From Hydractinia symbiolongicarpus (taxonomy: Eukaryota > Cnidaria > Hydrozoa > Anthoathecata > Hydractiniidae), in contig NC_079883.1 in assembly GCF_029227915.1 (NCBI RefSeq), forward strand, positions 29,204,001-29,268,000: a stretch of 64,000 bases of DNA, written 5' to 3'. Shown here piece after piece: positions 37,591 through 52,121 of the stretch. Position 1 is the stretch's first letter; each line of letters opens with the position of its first letter. The translations under genes were made by a program, and so were the position numbers. A model generated the notes under the pieces. The model was not told the origin of the DNA. It ran no database searches and worked only from the letters and a program-made list of their open reading frames with translations.

Positions 37591-40500
37591 CTTCTTAACT
37601 TGACTTGATTGCTGGAACTCAGCGATTACAGTGGGCACTGTGGTAACTCTTTGGTAAAAAATGAAGATAAATAAGTCTGTTTTTACTGTGAGACCAATCC
37701 TAGCCCTTAATTTGCGCTAAAGAAAGAGAGACAGTTTCAAAAACTACATTTCATTGACTTTCTAACGGTGTCAATCCGTTTGAGTTACAACGGTTGCGTC
37801 ACATATTCGTACCAACATGTATTTAGTGATTTTCTTCCAATTTTACTAAGTTGTATTGCTTTTAACAGTGAAACGAGTGACTGTGGGAATTAATTGAACT
37901 GACTCTGGACTATGTCCTTTTAAATGTGACAGATGAGCCAATTGGTCTCCAAGGAATAACTTTCTTCTTAATTTGACGTGATGGCTGGAATTCAGCGATT
38001 ACATTAAGCTCCGTGGTAGCGCTTTATTTAAAAATTTAGATAAATCAGTCCTTTCTTACTGTTGGACCAATCCTGGCCGTTAGCATGCGCTGAATAAAGA
38101 GGAACAGTTTCAAATACTACATTTCGTTGACTTTCTAACGGTGTCAATCCGTTTGAGTTACAACGTTTGCGTCACATATTCGTACCAACATGTATTTAGC
38201 GATGGTATTCGGATATTACTAGGTTGCATCGCTTTTAACATTGAAACATTTGACTGTGGGACTTAATTGAACTGATTTTGAACTTCGGTCTTATAAATGT
38301 GATAAATGAGCCAGTTTGACAACAAGAAGTAACCTTCTTCTTAATTTGACTTGATTGCTGGAACTCAGCGATTACAGTGGGCACTGTGGTAACTCTTTGT
38401 TAAAAAATGAAGATAAATAAGTCTGTTTTTACTGTGGGACTAATCCTAGCCGTTAATTCGCGCTGAAGAAAGAGAGACAGTTTCAAAAACTGTATTTCAT
38501 TGACTTTCTAACGGTGTCAATCCGTTTGAGTTACAACAGTTGCGTCACATATTCGTACCAACATGTATTTAGTGATTTTCCTTCAATTTTACTAAGTTGT
38601 ATTGCTTTTAACAGTGAAACGAGTGACTGTGGGATTTAATTGAACTGACTCTGGACTATGTCCTTATAAATGTGACAGATGAGCCAATTGGTCTCCAAGG
38701 AATAAATTTCTTCTTAATTTGACGTGATGGCTGGAATTCAGCGATTACATTAAGCTCCGTGGTAGCGCTTTATTTAAAAATTTAGATAATTAAGTCTTTT
38801 CTTAATGTTGGACCAATCCTGGCTGTTAGCATGCGCTGAAAAAAGAGGAACAGTTTCAAATACTACATTTCATTGACTTTCTAGCGGTATAAATCCGTTT
38901 GAGTTACAACGGTTGCGTCACATATTCATACCAACATGTATTTAGCGATGGTATTCGGATATTACTAGGTTGCATCGCTTTTAACATTGAAACATTTGAC
39001 TGTGGGACTTAATTGAACTGATTTTGGACTTTGGTCTTATAAATGTGATAAATGAGCCAGTTTGACAACAAGAAGTAACCTTCTTCTTAATTTGACTTGA
39101 TTGCTGGAACTCAGCGATTACAGTGGGCACTGTGGTAACTCTTTGTTAAAAAATGAAGATAAATAAGTCTGTTTTTACTGTGGGACCAATCCTAGCCGTT
39201 AATTCGCGCTGAAGAAAGAGAGACAGTTTCAAAAACTGCATTTCATTGACTTTCTAACGGTGTCAATCCGTTTGAGTTACAACAGTTGCGTCACATATTC
39301 GTACCAACATGTATTTAGTGATTTTCCTTCAATTTTACTAAGTTGTATTGCTTTTAACAGTGAAACGAGTGACTGTGGGAATTAATTGAACTGACTCTGG
39401 ACTATGTCCTTATAAATGTGACAGATGAGCCAATTGGTCTGGAAGGAATAACTTTCTTCGTAATTTGACGTGATGGCTGGAATTCAGCGATTACATTAAG
39501 CTCTGTGGTAGCGCTTTATTTAAAAATTTAGATAATTAAGTCTTTTTCTACTGTGGGACTAATACTGGCCGTTAGCATGCACTGAATAAAGAGGAACAGT
39601 TTCAAATACTACATTTCATTGACTTTCTAGCGGTATAAATCCGTTTGAGTTCCAACCGTTGCGTCACATATTCGTACCAACATGTACTTAGCGAAAGTAT
39701 TCGTATAATACTAAGTTGCATCGCTTTTAACAGTGAAACGTTTGACTGTGGAACTTAATTGAACTGATTTTGAAATTTGGTCTTATAAATGTGATAAATG
39801 AGCCAGTTTGACAACAAGAAGTAACATTCTTCTTCATTTCACTTGATTTCTGGAACTCAGCAATTACAGTGGGCACTGTGGTAACTCTTTGTTAAAAAAT
39901 GAAGATAAATAAGTCTGTTTTTACTGTGGGACCAATCCTAGCCGTTAAATCGCGCTGAAGAAAGAGAGACAGTTTCAAAAACTACATTTCATTGACTTTC
40001 TAACGGTGTCAATCCGTTTGAGTTACAACAGTTGCGTCACATATTCGTACCAACATGTATTTAGAGATTTTCCTTCAATTTTACTAAGTTGTATTGCTTT
40101 TAACAGTGAAACGAGTGACTGTGGGAATTAATTGAACTGACTCTGGACTATGTCTTTATAAATGTGACAGATGAGCCAATTGGTCTGGAAGGAATAACTT
40201 TCTTCTTAATTTGACGTGATGGCTGGAATTCAGCGATTACATTAAGCTTTGTGGTAGCGCTTTATTTAAAAATTTAGATAATTAAGTCTTTTTCTACTGT
40301 GGGACTAATACTGGCCGTTAGCACGCGCTGAAGAAATAGAGACATTCTCAAAAAGTTCGTTTCAATGACTTCTTGGCAGTATCAATCCGTTTGAGTTACA
40401 ACGGTTGCGTCACATATTCGTACCAACCTGTATTTAGTGATATCGATATTACTAAGTTATATTGCTTTTAACAGTGAAACGATTGACTGTGGAACTTAAT

Positions 40501-40941
40501 TGAACTAACTTTGGACTGTGACCTTATAAATGTGATAAGTGAGCCAACTGGACCCAAGAAATAACATTCTTCTTAATTCGACATGATTGCCGGAATTCAG
40601 CGATTGCGCTGGGCGCTGTGGTAGCACTTCATTTAAAAATTTATATAAAAAAGTCATTTTTTACTGTGGGACCAATCCTAGCCGTTATCGCGCGCTGAAG
40701 AAATAGCGACAGTTTCAAAAACTACATTTCATTGACTTTCTAACGGTATCAATCCGCTTGAGTTACAACTGTTGCGTCACATATTCGTCCCCACATGTAT
40801 TTAGCGATGGTATTCGGATATTACTAGGTTGCATCGCTTTTAACATTGAAACATTTGACTGTGGGACTTAATTAAACTGATTTTGGACTTTGACCTTATG
40901 AATGTGATAAATGAGCCAGTTTGACTACAAGAAGTAACATT
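37591..40941. repeat. 9-monomer higher-order repeat in super-repeat copy 3, second unit
   Basis: Equivalent of 17680-21030 at +19,911 bp; it keeps the private marks of that unit (tagcccttaatttgcgctaaag, ttaatgttgg, aaactgcattt). Confidence 0.85.
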
Positions 40942-43900
40942 CTTCTTAACTTGACTTGATTGCTGGAACTCAGCGATTACAGTGGGCACTGTGGTAACTC
41001 TTTGGTAAAAAATGAAGATAAATAAGTCTGTTTTTACTGTGAGACCAATCCTAGCCCTTAATTTGCGCTAAAGAAAGAGAGACAGTTTCAAAAACTACAT
41101 TTCATTGACTTTCTAACGGTGTCAATCCGTTTGAGTTACAACGGTTGCGTCACATATTCGTACCAACATGTATTTAGTGATTTTCTTCCATTTTTACTAA
41201 GTTGTATTGCTTTTAACAGTGAAACGAGTGACTGTGGGAATTAATTGAACTGACTCTGGACTATGTCCTTATAAATGTGACAGATGAGCCAATTGGTCTC
41301 CAAGGAATAACTTTCTTCTTAATTTGACGTGATGGCTGGAATTCAGCGATTACATTAAGCTCCGTGGTAGCGCTTTATTTAAATATTTAGATAAATCAGT
41401 CTTATCTTACTGTTGGACCAATCCTGGCCGTTAGCATGCGCTGAATAAAGAGGAACAGTTTCAAATACTACATTTCATTGACTTTCTAACGGTGTCAATC
41501 CGTTTGAGTTACAACGTTTGCGTCACATATTCGTACCAACATGTATTTAGCGATGGTATTCGGATATTACTAGGTTGCATCGCTTTTAACATTGAAACAT
41601 TTGACTGTGGGACTTAATTGAACTGATTTTGAACTTTGGTCTTATAAATGTGATAAATGAGCCAGTTTGACAACAAGAAGTAACCTTTTTCTTAATTTGA
41701 CTTGATTGCTGGAACTCAGCGATTACAGTGGGCACTGTGGTAACTCTTTGTTAAAAAATGAAGATAAATAAGTCTGTTTTTACTGTGGGACCAATCCTAG
41801 CCGTTAATTCGCGCTGAAGAAAGAGAGACAGTTTCAAAAACTGTATTTCATTGACTTTCTAACGGTGTCAATCCGTTTGAGTTACAACAGTTGCGTCACA
41901 TATTCGTACCAACATGTATTTAGTGATTTTCCTTTAATTTTACTAAGTTGTATTGCTTTTAACAGTGAAACGAGTGACTGTGGGAATTAATTGAACTGAC
42001 TCTGGACTATGTCCTTATAAATGTGACAGGTGAGCCACTTGGTCTCCAAGGAATAAATTTCTTCTTAATTTGACGTGATGGCTGGAATTCAGCGATTACA
42101 TTAAGCTCCGTGGTAGCGCTTTATTTAAAAATTTAGATAATTAATTCTTTTCTTACTGTTGGACCAATCCTGGCCGTTAGCATGCGCTGAATAAAGAGGA
42201 ACAGTTTCAAATACTACATTTCATTGACTTTCTAGCGGTATAAATCCGTTTGAGTTACAACGGTTGCGTCACATATTCGTACCAACATGTATTTAGCGAT
42301 GGTATTCGGATATTACTTGGTTGCATCGCTTTTAACATTGAAACATTTGACTGTGGGACTTAATTGAACTGATTTTGAACTTTGGTCTTATAAATGTGAT
42401 AAATGAGCCAGTTTGACAACAAGAAGTAACCTTCTTTTTAATTTGACTTGATTGCTGGAACTCAGCGATTACAGTGGGCACTGTGGTAACTCTTTGTTAA
42501 AAAATGAAGATAAATAAGTCTGTTTTTACTGTGGGACCAATCCTAGCCGTTAATTTGCGCTGAAGAAAGAGAGACAGTTTCAAAAACTGTATTTCATTGA
42601 CTTTCTAACGGTGTCAATCCGTTTGAGTTACAACAGTTGCGTCACATATTCGTACCAACATGTATTTAGTGATTTTCCTTCAATTTTACTAAGTTGTATT
42701 GCTTTTAACAGTGAAACGAGTGACTGTGGGAATTAATTGAACTGACTCTGGACTATGTCCTTATAAATGTGACAGATGAGCCAATTGGTCTCCAAGGAAT
42801 AAATTTCTTCTTAATTTGACGTGATGGCTGGAATTCAGCGATTACATTAAGCTCCGTGGTAGCGCTTTATTTAAAAATTTAGATAATTAAGTCTTTTCTT
42901 ACTGTTGGACCAATCCTGGCCGTTAGCATGCGCTAAATAAAGAGGATCAGTTTCAAATACTACATTTCATTGACTTTCTAGCGGTATAAATCCGTTTGAG
43001 TTACAACGGTTGCGTCACATATTCGTACCAACATGTACTTAGCGAAAGTATTCGTATAATACTAGGTTGCATCGCTTTTAACAGTGAAACGTTTGACTGT
43101 GGGACTTAATTGAACTGATTTTGAATTTGGTCTTATAAATATGATAAATGAGGCAGTTTGACAACAAGAAGTAACATTCTTCCTAATTTGACTTGATTGC
43201 TGGAACTCAGCGATTACAGTGGGCACTGTGGTAACTCTTTGTTAAAAAATGAAGATAAATAAGTCTGGTTTTACTGTGGGACCAATCCTAGCCGTTAAAT
43301 CGCGCTGAAGAAAGAGAGACAGTTTTAAAAACTACATTTCATTGACTTTCTAACGGTGTCAATCCGTTTGAGTTACAACAGTTGCGTCACATATTCGTAC
43401 CAACATGTATTTAGTGATTTTCCTTCAACTTTACCAAGTTGTATTGCTTTTAACAGTGAAACGAGTGACTGTGGGAATTAATTGAACTGACTCTGGACTA
43501 TGTCCTTATAAATGTGACAGATGAGCCAATTGGTCTGGAAGGAATAACTTTCTTCTTAATTTGACGTGATGGCTGGAATTCAGCGATTACATTAAGCTCT
43601 GTGGTAGCGCTTTATTTAAAAATTTAGATAATTAAGTCTTTTTCTACTGTGGGACTAATACTGGCCGTTAGCACGCGCTTAAGAAATAAAGACATTCTCA
43701 AAAAGTTCATTTCAATGACTTCTTGGCAGTATCAATCCGTTTGAGTTACAACGGTTGCGTCACATATTCGTACCAAACTGTATTTAGTGATATCGATATT
43801 ACTAAGTTATATTGCTTTTAACAGTGAAACGATTGACTGTGAAACTTAATTGAACTATCTTTGGACTGTGACCTTATAAATGTGATAAGTGAGCCAACTG

Positions 43901-44291
43901 GACCCAAGAAGTAACATTCTTCTTAATTTTACATGATTGCCGGAACTCAGCGCTTACACTGGGCGCTGTGGTAGTGCTTTATTTAAAAATTAAGTTAAAT
44001 AAGTCACTTTTAACTGTGGGAGCAATCCCAGCCGTTAGTTCGCGCTGAATAAACAAAGACGGTTTCAAAAACTACATTTCATTGACTTTCTAACGGTGTT
44101 AATCCGTTTGAGTTTCAACGGTTGCGTCACATATTCGTACCAACATGTATTTAATGATTTTTTTCCGATGTGACTAAGTTGCATCGCTTTTAACAGTGAA
44201 ACGATTGACTGTGGGACTTGATTGAACTGATTCTGGACTGTGATCTTGTAAATGCGATAAATGAGCCAATAGGCCACCAAGGAATAACTTT
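40942..44291. repeat. 9-monomer higher-order repeat in super-repeat copy 3, diverged third unit
   Basis: Equivalent of 21031-24380 at +19,911 bp, with ttcttccatttttac near 41188 and gtgacaggtgagccactt near 42022. Confidence 0.75.
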
Positions 44292-47200
44292 CTTCTTAAT
44301 TTGACGTGATGGCTGGAATTCAGCGATTACATTAACCCTGTGGTAGCGCTTTATTTAAAAATTTAGATAAATAAGTCTTTTCTTACTGTTGGACCAATCC
44401 TGGCCGTTAGCATGCGCTGAATAAAAAGAAACAGATTCAAAAACTACATTTCATTGACTTTCTAACGGTATCAATCCGCTTGAGTTACAACTGTTGCGTC
44501 ACATATTCGTCCCCACATGTATTTAGCGATAGTATTCGGATATTACTAGGTTGCACCGCTTTTAACATTGGAACATTTGACTGTGGGACTTAATTGAACT
44601 GATTTTGGACTTTGACCTTATGAATGTGATAAATGAGCCAGTTTGACTACAAGAAGTAACATTCTTCTTAATTTGACTTAATTGCTGAAACTCAGCGATT
44701 ACAGTGGGCACTGTGGTAACTCTTTGTTAAAAAATGAAGATAAATAAGTCTGTTTTTACTGTGGGACCAATCCTAGCCGTTAATTCGCGCTGAAGAAAGA
44801 GAGACAGTTTCAAAAACTACATCTCATTGACTTTCTAACGGTGTCAATCCGTGAGTTACAACGGTTCCGTCACATATTCGTACCAACATGTATTTAGTGA
44901 TTTTCTTCCAATTTTACTAAGTTGTATTGCTTTTAACAGTGAAACGAGTGACTGTGGGAATTAATTGAACTGACTCTGGACTATGTCCTTATAAATGTGA
45001 CAGATGAGCCAATTGGTCTCCAAGGAATAACTTTCTTCTTAATTTGACGTGATGGCTGGAATTCAGCGATTACATTAAGCTCCGTGGTAGCGCTTTATTT
45101 AAAAATTTATAAAAATAAGTCTTTTCTTACTGTTGGACCAATCCTGGCCGTTAGCATGCGCTGAATAAAGAGGAACAGTTTCAAATACTACGTTTCATTA
45201 ACTTTCTAGCGGTATAAATCTGTTTGAGTTTCAACGGTTGCGTCACATATTCGTACCAACATGTACTTAGCGAAAGTATTCGTATAATACTAGGTTGCAT
45301 CGCTTTTAACAGTGAAACGTTTGACTGTGGGACTTAATTGAACTGATTTTGAACTTTGACCTTATGAATGTGATAAATGAGCTAGTTTGACTACAAGAAG
45401 TAACATTCTTCTTAATTTGACTTGATTGCTGGAACTCAGCGATTACAGTGGGCACTGTGGTAATTCTTTGTTAAAAAATGAAGATAAATAAGTCTGTTTT
45501 TACTGTGGGACCAATCCTAGCCGTTAATTCGCGCTGAAGAAAGAGAGACAGTTTCAAAAACTACATTTCATTGACTTTCTAATGGTGTCAATCCGTTTGA
45601 GTTACAACAGTTGCGTCACATATTCGTACCAACATGTATTTAGTGATTTTCTTCCAATTTTAATAAGTTGTATTGCTTTTAACAGTGAAACGAGTGACTG
45701 TGGGACTTAATTGAACTGACTCTGGACTATGTCCTTATAAATGTGACAGATGAGCCAATTGGTCTCCAAGGAATAACTTTCTTCTTAATTTGACGTGATG
45801 GCTGGAATTCAGCGATTACATTAAGCTCCGTGGTAGCGCTTTATTTAAAAATTTAGATAAATAAGTCTTTTCTTACTGTTGGACCAATCCTGGCCGCTAA
45901 CATGCGCTGAATAAAGAGGAACAGTTTCAAATACTACATTTCATTGACTTTCTAGCGGTATAAATCCGTTTGAGTTACAACGGTTGCGTCACATATTCCT
46001 ACCAACATGTACTTAGCGAAAGTATTCGTATAATACTAGGTTGTATCGCTTTTAACAGTGAAACGTTTGACTGTGGGACTTAATTGAACTGATTTTGAAC
46101 TTTGACCTTATGAATGTGATAAATGAGCTAGTTTGACTACAAGAAGTAACATTCTTCTTAATTTGACTTGATTGCTGGAACTCAGCGATTACAGTGGTCA
46201 CTGTGGTAACTCTTTGTTAAAAAATGAAGATAAATAAGTCTGTTTTTACTGTGGGACCAATCCTAGCCGTTAATTCGCGCTGAAGAAATAGAGACAGTTT
46301 CAAAAACTACATTTCATTGACTTTCTAACGGTGTCAATCCGTTTGAGTTACAACGGTTGCGTCACATATTCGTACCAACATGTATTTAGTGATTTTCTTC
46401 CAATTTTAATAAGTTGTATTGCTTTTAACAGTGAAACGAGTGAATGTGGGAATTAATTGAACTGACTCTGGACTATGTCCTTATAAATGTGACAGATGAG
46501 CCAATTGGTCTCCAAGGAATAACTTTCTTCTTAATTTGACGTGATGGCTGGAATTCAGCGATTACATTAAGCTCCGTGGTAGCGCTTTATTTAAAAGTTT
46601 AGATAAATAAGTCTTTTCTTACTGTTGGACCAATCCTGGCCGCTAGCATGCGCTGAATAAAGAGGAACAGTTTCAAATACTACATTTCATTGACTTTGTA
46701 GCGGTATAAATCCGTTTGAGTTACAACGGTTGCGTCACATATTCCTACCAACATGTACTTAGCGAAAGTATTCGTATAATACTAGGTTGCATCGCTTTTA
46801 ACAGTGAAACGTTTGAGTGTGGGACTTAATTGAACTGATTTTGAACTTTGATCTTATAAATGTGATAAATGAGCCAGTTTGACTACAAGAAGTAACATTG
46901 TTCTTAATTTGACTTGATTGGTGGAACTCAGCGATTACAGTGGGCACTGTGGTAACTTTTTGTTAAAAAATGAAGATAAATAAGTCTGTTTTTACTGTGG
47001 GACCAATCCTAGCCGTTAATTCGCGCTGAAGAAAGAGAGACAGTTTCAAAAACTACATTTCATTGACTTTCTAACGGTGTCAATCCGTTTGAGTTACAAC
47101 GGTTGCGTCACATATTCGTACCAACATGTATTTAGTGATTTTCTTCCAATTTTAATAAGTTGTATTGCTTTTAACAGTGAAACGAGTGAATGTGGGAATT

Positions 47201-47645
47201 AATTGAACTGACTCTGGACATTGTCCTTATAAATGTGACAGATGAGCCAATTGGTCTCCAAGGAATAACATTCTTCTTAATTATACATGATTGCCGGAAC
47301 TCAGCGCTTACACTAGGCGCTGTGGTAGAAATTTATTTAAAAATTTAAATAAAGAGGTCACTTTTTACTGTGGGACCAATCCTAGCCGTTATCGCGCGCT
47401 GAAGAAATAGCGACTGTTTCAAAAACTACATTTCATCGACTTCTTGGCGGTATCAATCCGTTTGAGTTACAACGGTTGCGTCACATATTCGTACGAACAT
47501 GTATTTAGCGATAGTATTCTGATATTACTAGGTTGCATCGCCTTTAACAGTGAAACGATTAACTGTGGGACTTAATTGAACTGATTTTGGACTTTGACAT
47601 TATAAATGTGATAAATGAGCCAGTTTGAGTACAAGAAGTAACATT

Positions 47646-48391
47646 CTTGTTAATTTGACTTGATTGCTGGAGCTCAGCGATTGCACTGGGCACTGTGTTA
47701 GGGTTTTATTTAAAAATTAAGTTAAATAAGTCACTTTTAACTGTGGGAGCAATCCCAGCCGTTAGTTCGCGCTGAATAAACAAAGACGGTTTCAAAAACT
47801 ACATTTCATTGACTTTCTAACGGTGTTAATCCGTTTGAGTTACAACGGTTGCGTCACATATTCGTACCAACATGTATTTAATGATTTTTTTCCGATGTGA
47901 CTAAGTTGCATCGCTTTTAACAGTGAAACGATTGACTGTGGGACTTAATTGAACTGATTCTGGACTGTGATCTTGTAAATGCGCTAAATGAGCCAATAGG
48001 CCTCCAAGGAATAACATTTTTCTTAATTCGACATGATTGCTGGAATTCAGCGATTACACTGGGCGCTGTGGTAGTGCTTTATTTAAAAATTTAGATAAAT
48101 AAGTCTTTTTTTACTGTGGGACTAATCCTGGCCGTTAGCACGCGCTGAAGAAATAGAGACATTCTCAAAAACTACATTTCATCGACTTTTTGGCGGTATC
48201 AATCCGTTTGAGTTACAACGGTTGCGTCACATATTCGTATCAACATGTATTTAGCGATAGTATTCTGATATTACTAGGTTGCATCGCTTTTAACATTGAA
48301 ACATTTGACTGTGGGACTTAATTGAACTGATTTTGGACTTTGACCTTATGAATGTGATAAATGAGCCAGTTTGACTACAAGAAGTAACATT
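47646..48391. repeat. Dimer duplicated in copy 3, first copy
   Basis: Two monomers (47646 and 48019) that correspond to 7824-8569 and 27735-28480. They are recognised by cttgttaatttgac, ctggagctcagcg (a GAGCTC site), gtgttagggtttt and aagttaaataagtcac in the first monomer, and tttcttaattcgac in the second. Confidence 0.9.
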
Positions 48392-49137
48392 CTTGTTAAT
48401 TTGACTTGATTGCTGGAGCTCAGCGATTGCACTGGGCACTGTGTTAGGGTTTTATTTAAAAATTAAGTTAAATAAGTCACTTTTAACTGTGGGAGCAATC
48501 CCAGCCGTTAGTTCGCGCTGAATAAACAAAGACGGTTTCAAAAACTACATTTCATTGACTTTCTAACGGTGTTAATCCGTTTGAGTTACAACGGTTGCGT
48601 CACATATTCGTACCAACATGTATTTAATGATTTTTTTCCGATGTGACTAAGTTGCATCGCTTTTAACAGTGAAACGATTGACTGTGGGACTTAATTGAAC
48701 TGATTCTGGACTGTGATCTTGTAAATGCGCTAAATGAGCCAATAGGCCTCCAAGGAATAACATTTTTCTTAATTCGACATGATTGCTGGAATTCAGCGAT
48801 TACACTGGGCGCTGTGGTAGTGCTTTATTTAAAAATTTAGATAAATAAGTCTTTTTTTACTGTGGGACTAATCCTGGCCGTTAGCACGCGCTGAAGAAAT
48901 AGAGACATTCTCAAAAACTACATTTCATCGACTTTTTGGCGGTATCAATCCGTTTGAGTTACAACGGTTGCGTCACATATTCGTATCAACATGTATTTAG
49001 CGATAGTATTCTGATATTACTAGGTTGCATCGCTTTTAACATTGAAACATTTGACTGTGGGACTTAATTGAACTGATTTTGGACTTTGACCTTATGAATG
49101 TGATAAATGAGCCAGTTTGACTACAAGAAGTAACATT
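48392..49137. repeat. Dimer duplicated in copy 3, extra tandem copy
   Basis: A direct repeat of 47646-48391 in which I saw no differences. The equivalent place in copies 1 and 2 has this dimer only once. The extra 746 bp explains the change of offset from 19,911 to 20,657. It is a very recent unequal exchange or slippage of one dimer. Confidence 0.9.
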
Positions 49138-52121
49138 CTTCTTAATTTGACTTGATTGCTGGAACTCAGCGATTACAGTGGGCACTGTGGTAACTCTTTG
49201 TTAAAAAATGAAGATAAATAAGTCTGTTTTTACTGTGGGACCAATCCTAGCCGTTATCGCGCGCTGAAGAAATAGCGACAGTTTCAAAAACTACATTCCA
49301 TTGACTTTCTAACGGTATCAATCCGCTTGAGTTACAACTGTTGCGTCACATATTCGTCCCCACATGTATTTAGCGATAGTATTCGGATATTACTAGGTTG
49401 CATCGCTTTTAACATTGGAACATTTGACTGTGGGACTTAATTGAACTGATTTTGGACTTTGACATTATGAATGTGATAAATGAGCCAGTTTGACTACAAG
49501 AAGTAACATTCTTCTTAATTTGACTTGATTGCTGAAACTCAGCGATTACAGTGGGCACTGTGGTAACTCTTTGTTAAAAAATGAAGATAAATAAGTCTGT
49601 TTTTACTGTGGGACCAGTCCTAGCCGTTAATTCGCGCTGAAGAAAGAGAGACAGTTTCAAAAACTACATTTCATTGACTTTCTAACGGTGTCAATCCGTT
49701 TGAGTTACAACGGTTGCGTCACATATTCGTACCAACATGTATTTAGTGATTTTCTTCCAATTTTACTAAGTTGTATTGGTTTTAACAGTGAAACGAGTGA
49801 CTGTGGGAATTAATTGAACTGACTCTGGACTATGTCCTTATAAATGTGACAGATGAGCCAATTGGTCTCCAAGGAATAACTTTCTTCTTAATTTGACGTG
49901 ATGGCTGGAATTCAGCGATTACATTAAGCTCCGTGGTAGCGCTTTATTTAAAAATTTATATAAATAAGTCTTTTCTTACTGTTGGACCAATCCTTGCCGT
50001 TAGCATGCGCTGAATAAAGAGGAACAGTTTCAAATACTACATTTCATTAACTTTCTAGCGGTATAAATCCGTTTGAGTTTCAACGGTTGCGTCACATATT
50101 CGTACCAACATGTACTTAGCGAAAGTATTCGTATAATAATAGGTTGCATCGCTTTTAACAGTGAAACGTTTGACTGTGGGACTTAATTGAACTGATTTTG
50201 AACTCTGACCTTATGAATGTGATAAATGAGCTAGTTTGACAACAAGAAGTAACATTCTTCTTAATTTGACTTGATTGCTGGAATTCAGCGATTACAGTGG
50301 GCACTGTGGTAATTCTTTGTTAAAAAATGAAGATAAATAAGTCTGTTTTTACTGTGGGACCAATCCTAGCCGTTAATTCGCGCTGAAGAAAGAGAGGCAG
50401 TTTCAAAAACTACATTTCATTGACTTTCTAACGGTGTCAATCCGTTTGAGTTACAACAGTTGCGTCACATATTCGTACCAACATGTATTTAGTGATTTTC
50501 TTCCAGTTTTAATAAGTTGTATTGCTTTTAACAGTGAAACGAGTGACTGTGGGACTTAATTGAACTAACTCTGGACTATGTCCTTATAAATGTGACAGAT
50601 GAGCCAACTGGTCTCCAAGGAATAACTTTCTTCTTAATTTGACGTGATGGCTGGAATTCAGCGATTACATTAAGCTCCGTGGTAGCGCTTTATTTAAAAA
50701 TTTAGATAAATAAGTCTTTTCTTACTGTTGGACCAATCCTGGCCGCTAACATGCGCTGAATAAAGAGGAACAGTTTCAAATACTACATTTCATTGACTTT
50801 CTAGCGGTATAAATCCGTTTGAGTTACAACGGTTGCGTCACATATTCCTACCAACATGTACTTAGCGAAAGTATTCGTATAATACTAGGTTGTATCGCTT
50901 TTAACAGTGAAACGTTTGACTGTGGGACTTAATTGAACTGATTTTGAACTTTGACCTTATGAATGTGATAAATGAGCTAGTTTGACTACAAGAAGTAACA
51001 TTCTTCTTAATTTGACTTGATTGCTGGAACTCAGCGATTACAGTGGGCACTGTGTAAACTCTTTGTTAAAAAATGAAGATAAATAAGTCTGTTTTTACTG
51101 TGGGACCAATCCTAGCCGTTAATTCGCGCTGAAGAAAGAGAGACAGTTTCAAAAACTACATTTCATTGACTTTCTAACGGTATCAATCCGTTTGAGTTAC
51201 AACGGTTGCGTCACATATTCGTACCAACATGTATTTAGTGATTTTCTTCCAATTTTAATAAGTTGTATTGCTTTTAACAGTGAAACGAGTGACTGTGGGA
51301 CTTAATTGAACTGACTCTGGACTATGTCCTTATAAATGTGACAGATGAGCCAATTGGTCTCCAAGGAATAACTTTCTTCTTAATTTGACGTGATGGCTGG
51401 AATTCAGCGATTACATTAAGCTCCGTGGTAGCGCTTTATTTAAAAATTTAGATAAATAAGTCTTTTCTTACTGTTGGACCAATCCTGGCCGCTAGCATGC
51501 GCTGAATAAAGAGGAACAGTTTCAAATACTACATTTCATTGACTTTCTAGCGGTATAAATCCGTTTGAGTTACAACGGTTGCGTCACATATTCCTACCAA
51601 CATGTACTTAGCGAAAGTATTCGTATAATACTAGGTTGTATCGCTTTTAACAGTGAAACGTTTGACTGTGGGACTTAATTGAACTGATTTTGAACTTTGA
51701 CCTTATGAATGTGATAAATGAGCTAGTTTGACTACAAGAAGTAACATTCTTCTTAATTTGACTTGATTGCTGGAACTCAGCGATTACAGTGGGCACTGTG
51801 GTAACTCTTTGTTAAAAAATGAAGATAAATAAGTCTGTTTTTACTGTGGGACCAATCCTAGCCGTTAATTCGCGCTAAAGAAAGAGAGACAGTTTCAAAA
51901 ACTACATTTCATTGACTTTCTAACGGTATCAATCCGTTTGAGTTACAACGGTTGCGTCACATATTCGTACCAACATGTATTTAGTGATTTTCTTCCAATT
52001 TTAATAAGTTGTATTGCTTTTAACAGTGAAACGAGTGACTGTGGGACTTAATTGAACTGACTCTGGACTATGTCCTTATAAATGTGACAGATGAGCCAAT
52101 TGGTCTCCAAGGAATAACTTT

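Larger units (their letters stand above)
34152..51913. repeat. 19,911-bp super-repeat, copy 3 (partial, expanded by 746 bp)
   Basis: Matches copy 2 at offset 19,911 up to 48391 and at offset 20,657 from 49138 to 51913, the shift being one extra dimer. Single-base differences noticed from copy 2 (copy 3 state): ttctactg near 36952, cttcttttta near 42433, gattgactg near 44205, gaagaaatag near 46286, gattggtgg near 46917, ggaataac near 47262, gacattat near 47597, ccaactgg near 50606, gtgacagatg near 51341. Similarity stops at 51913, where copy 2 reads cattaacttcttgg (31253 on) and copy 3 reads cattgactttctaa. Confidence 0.93.
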
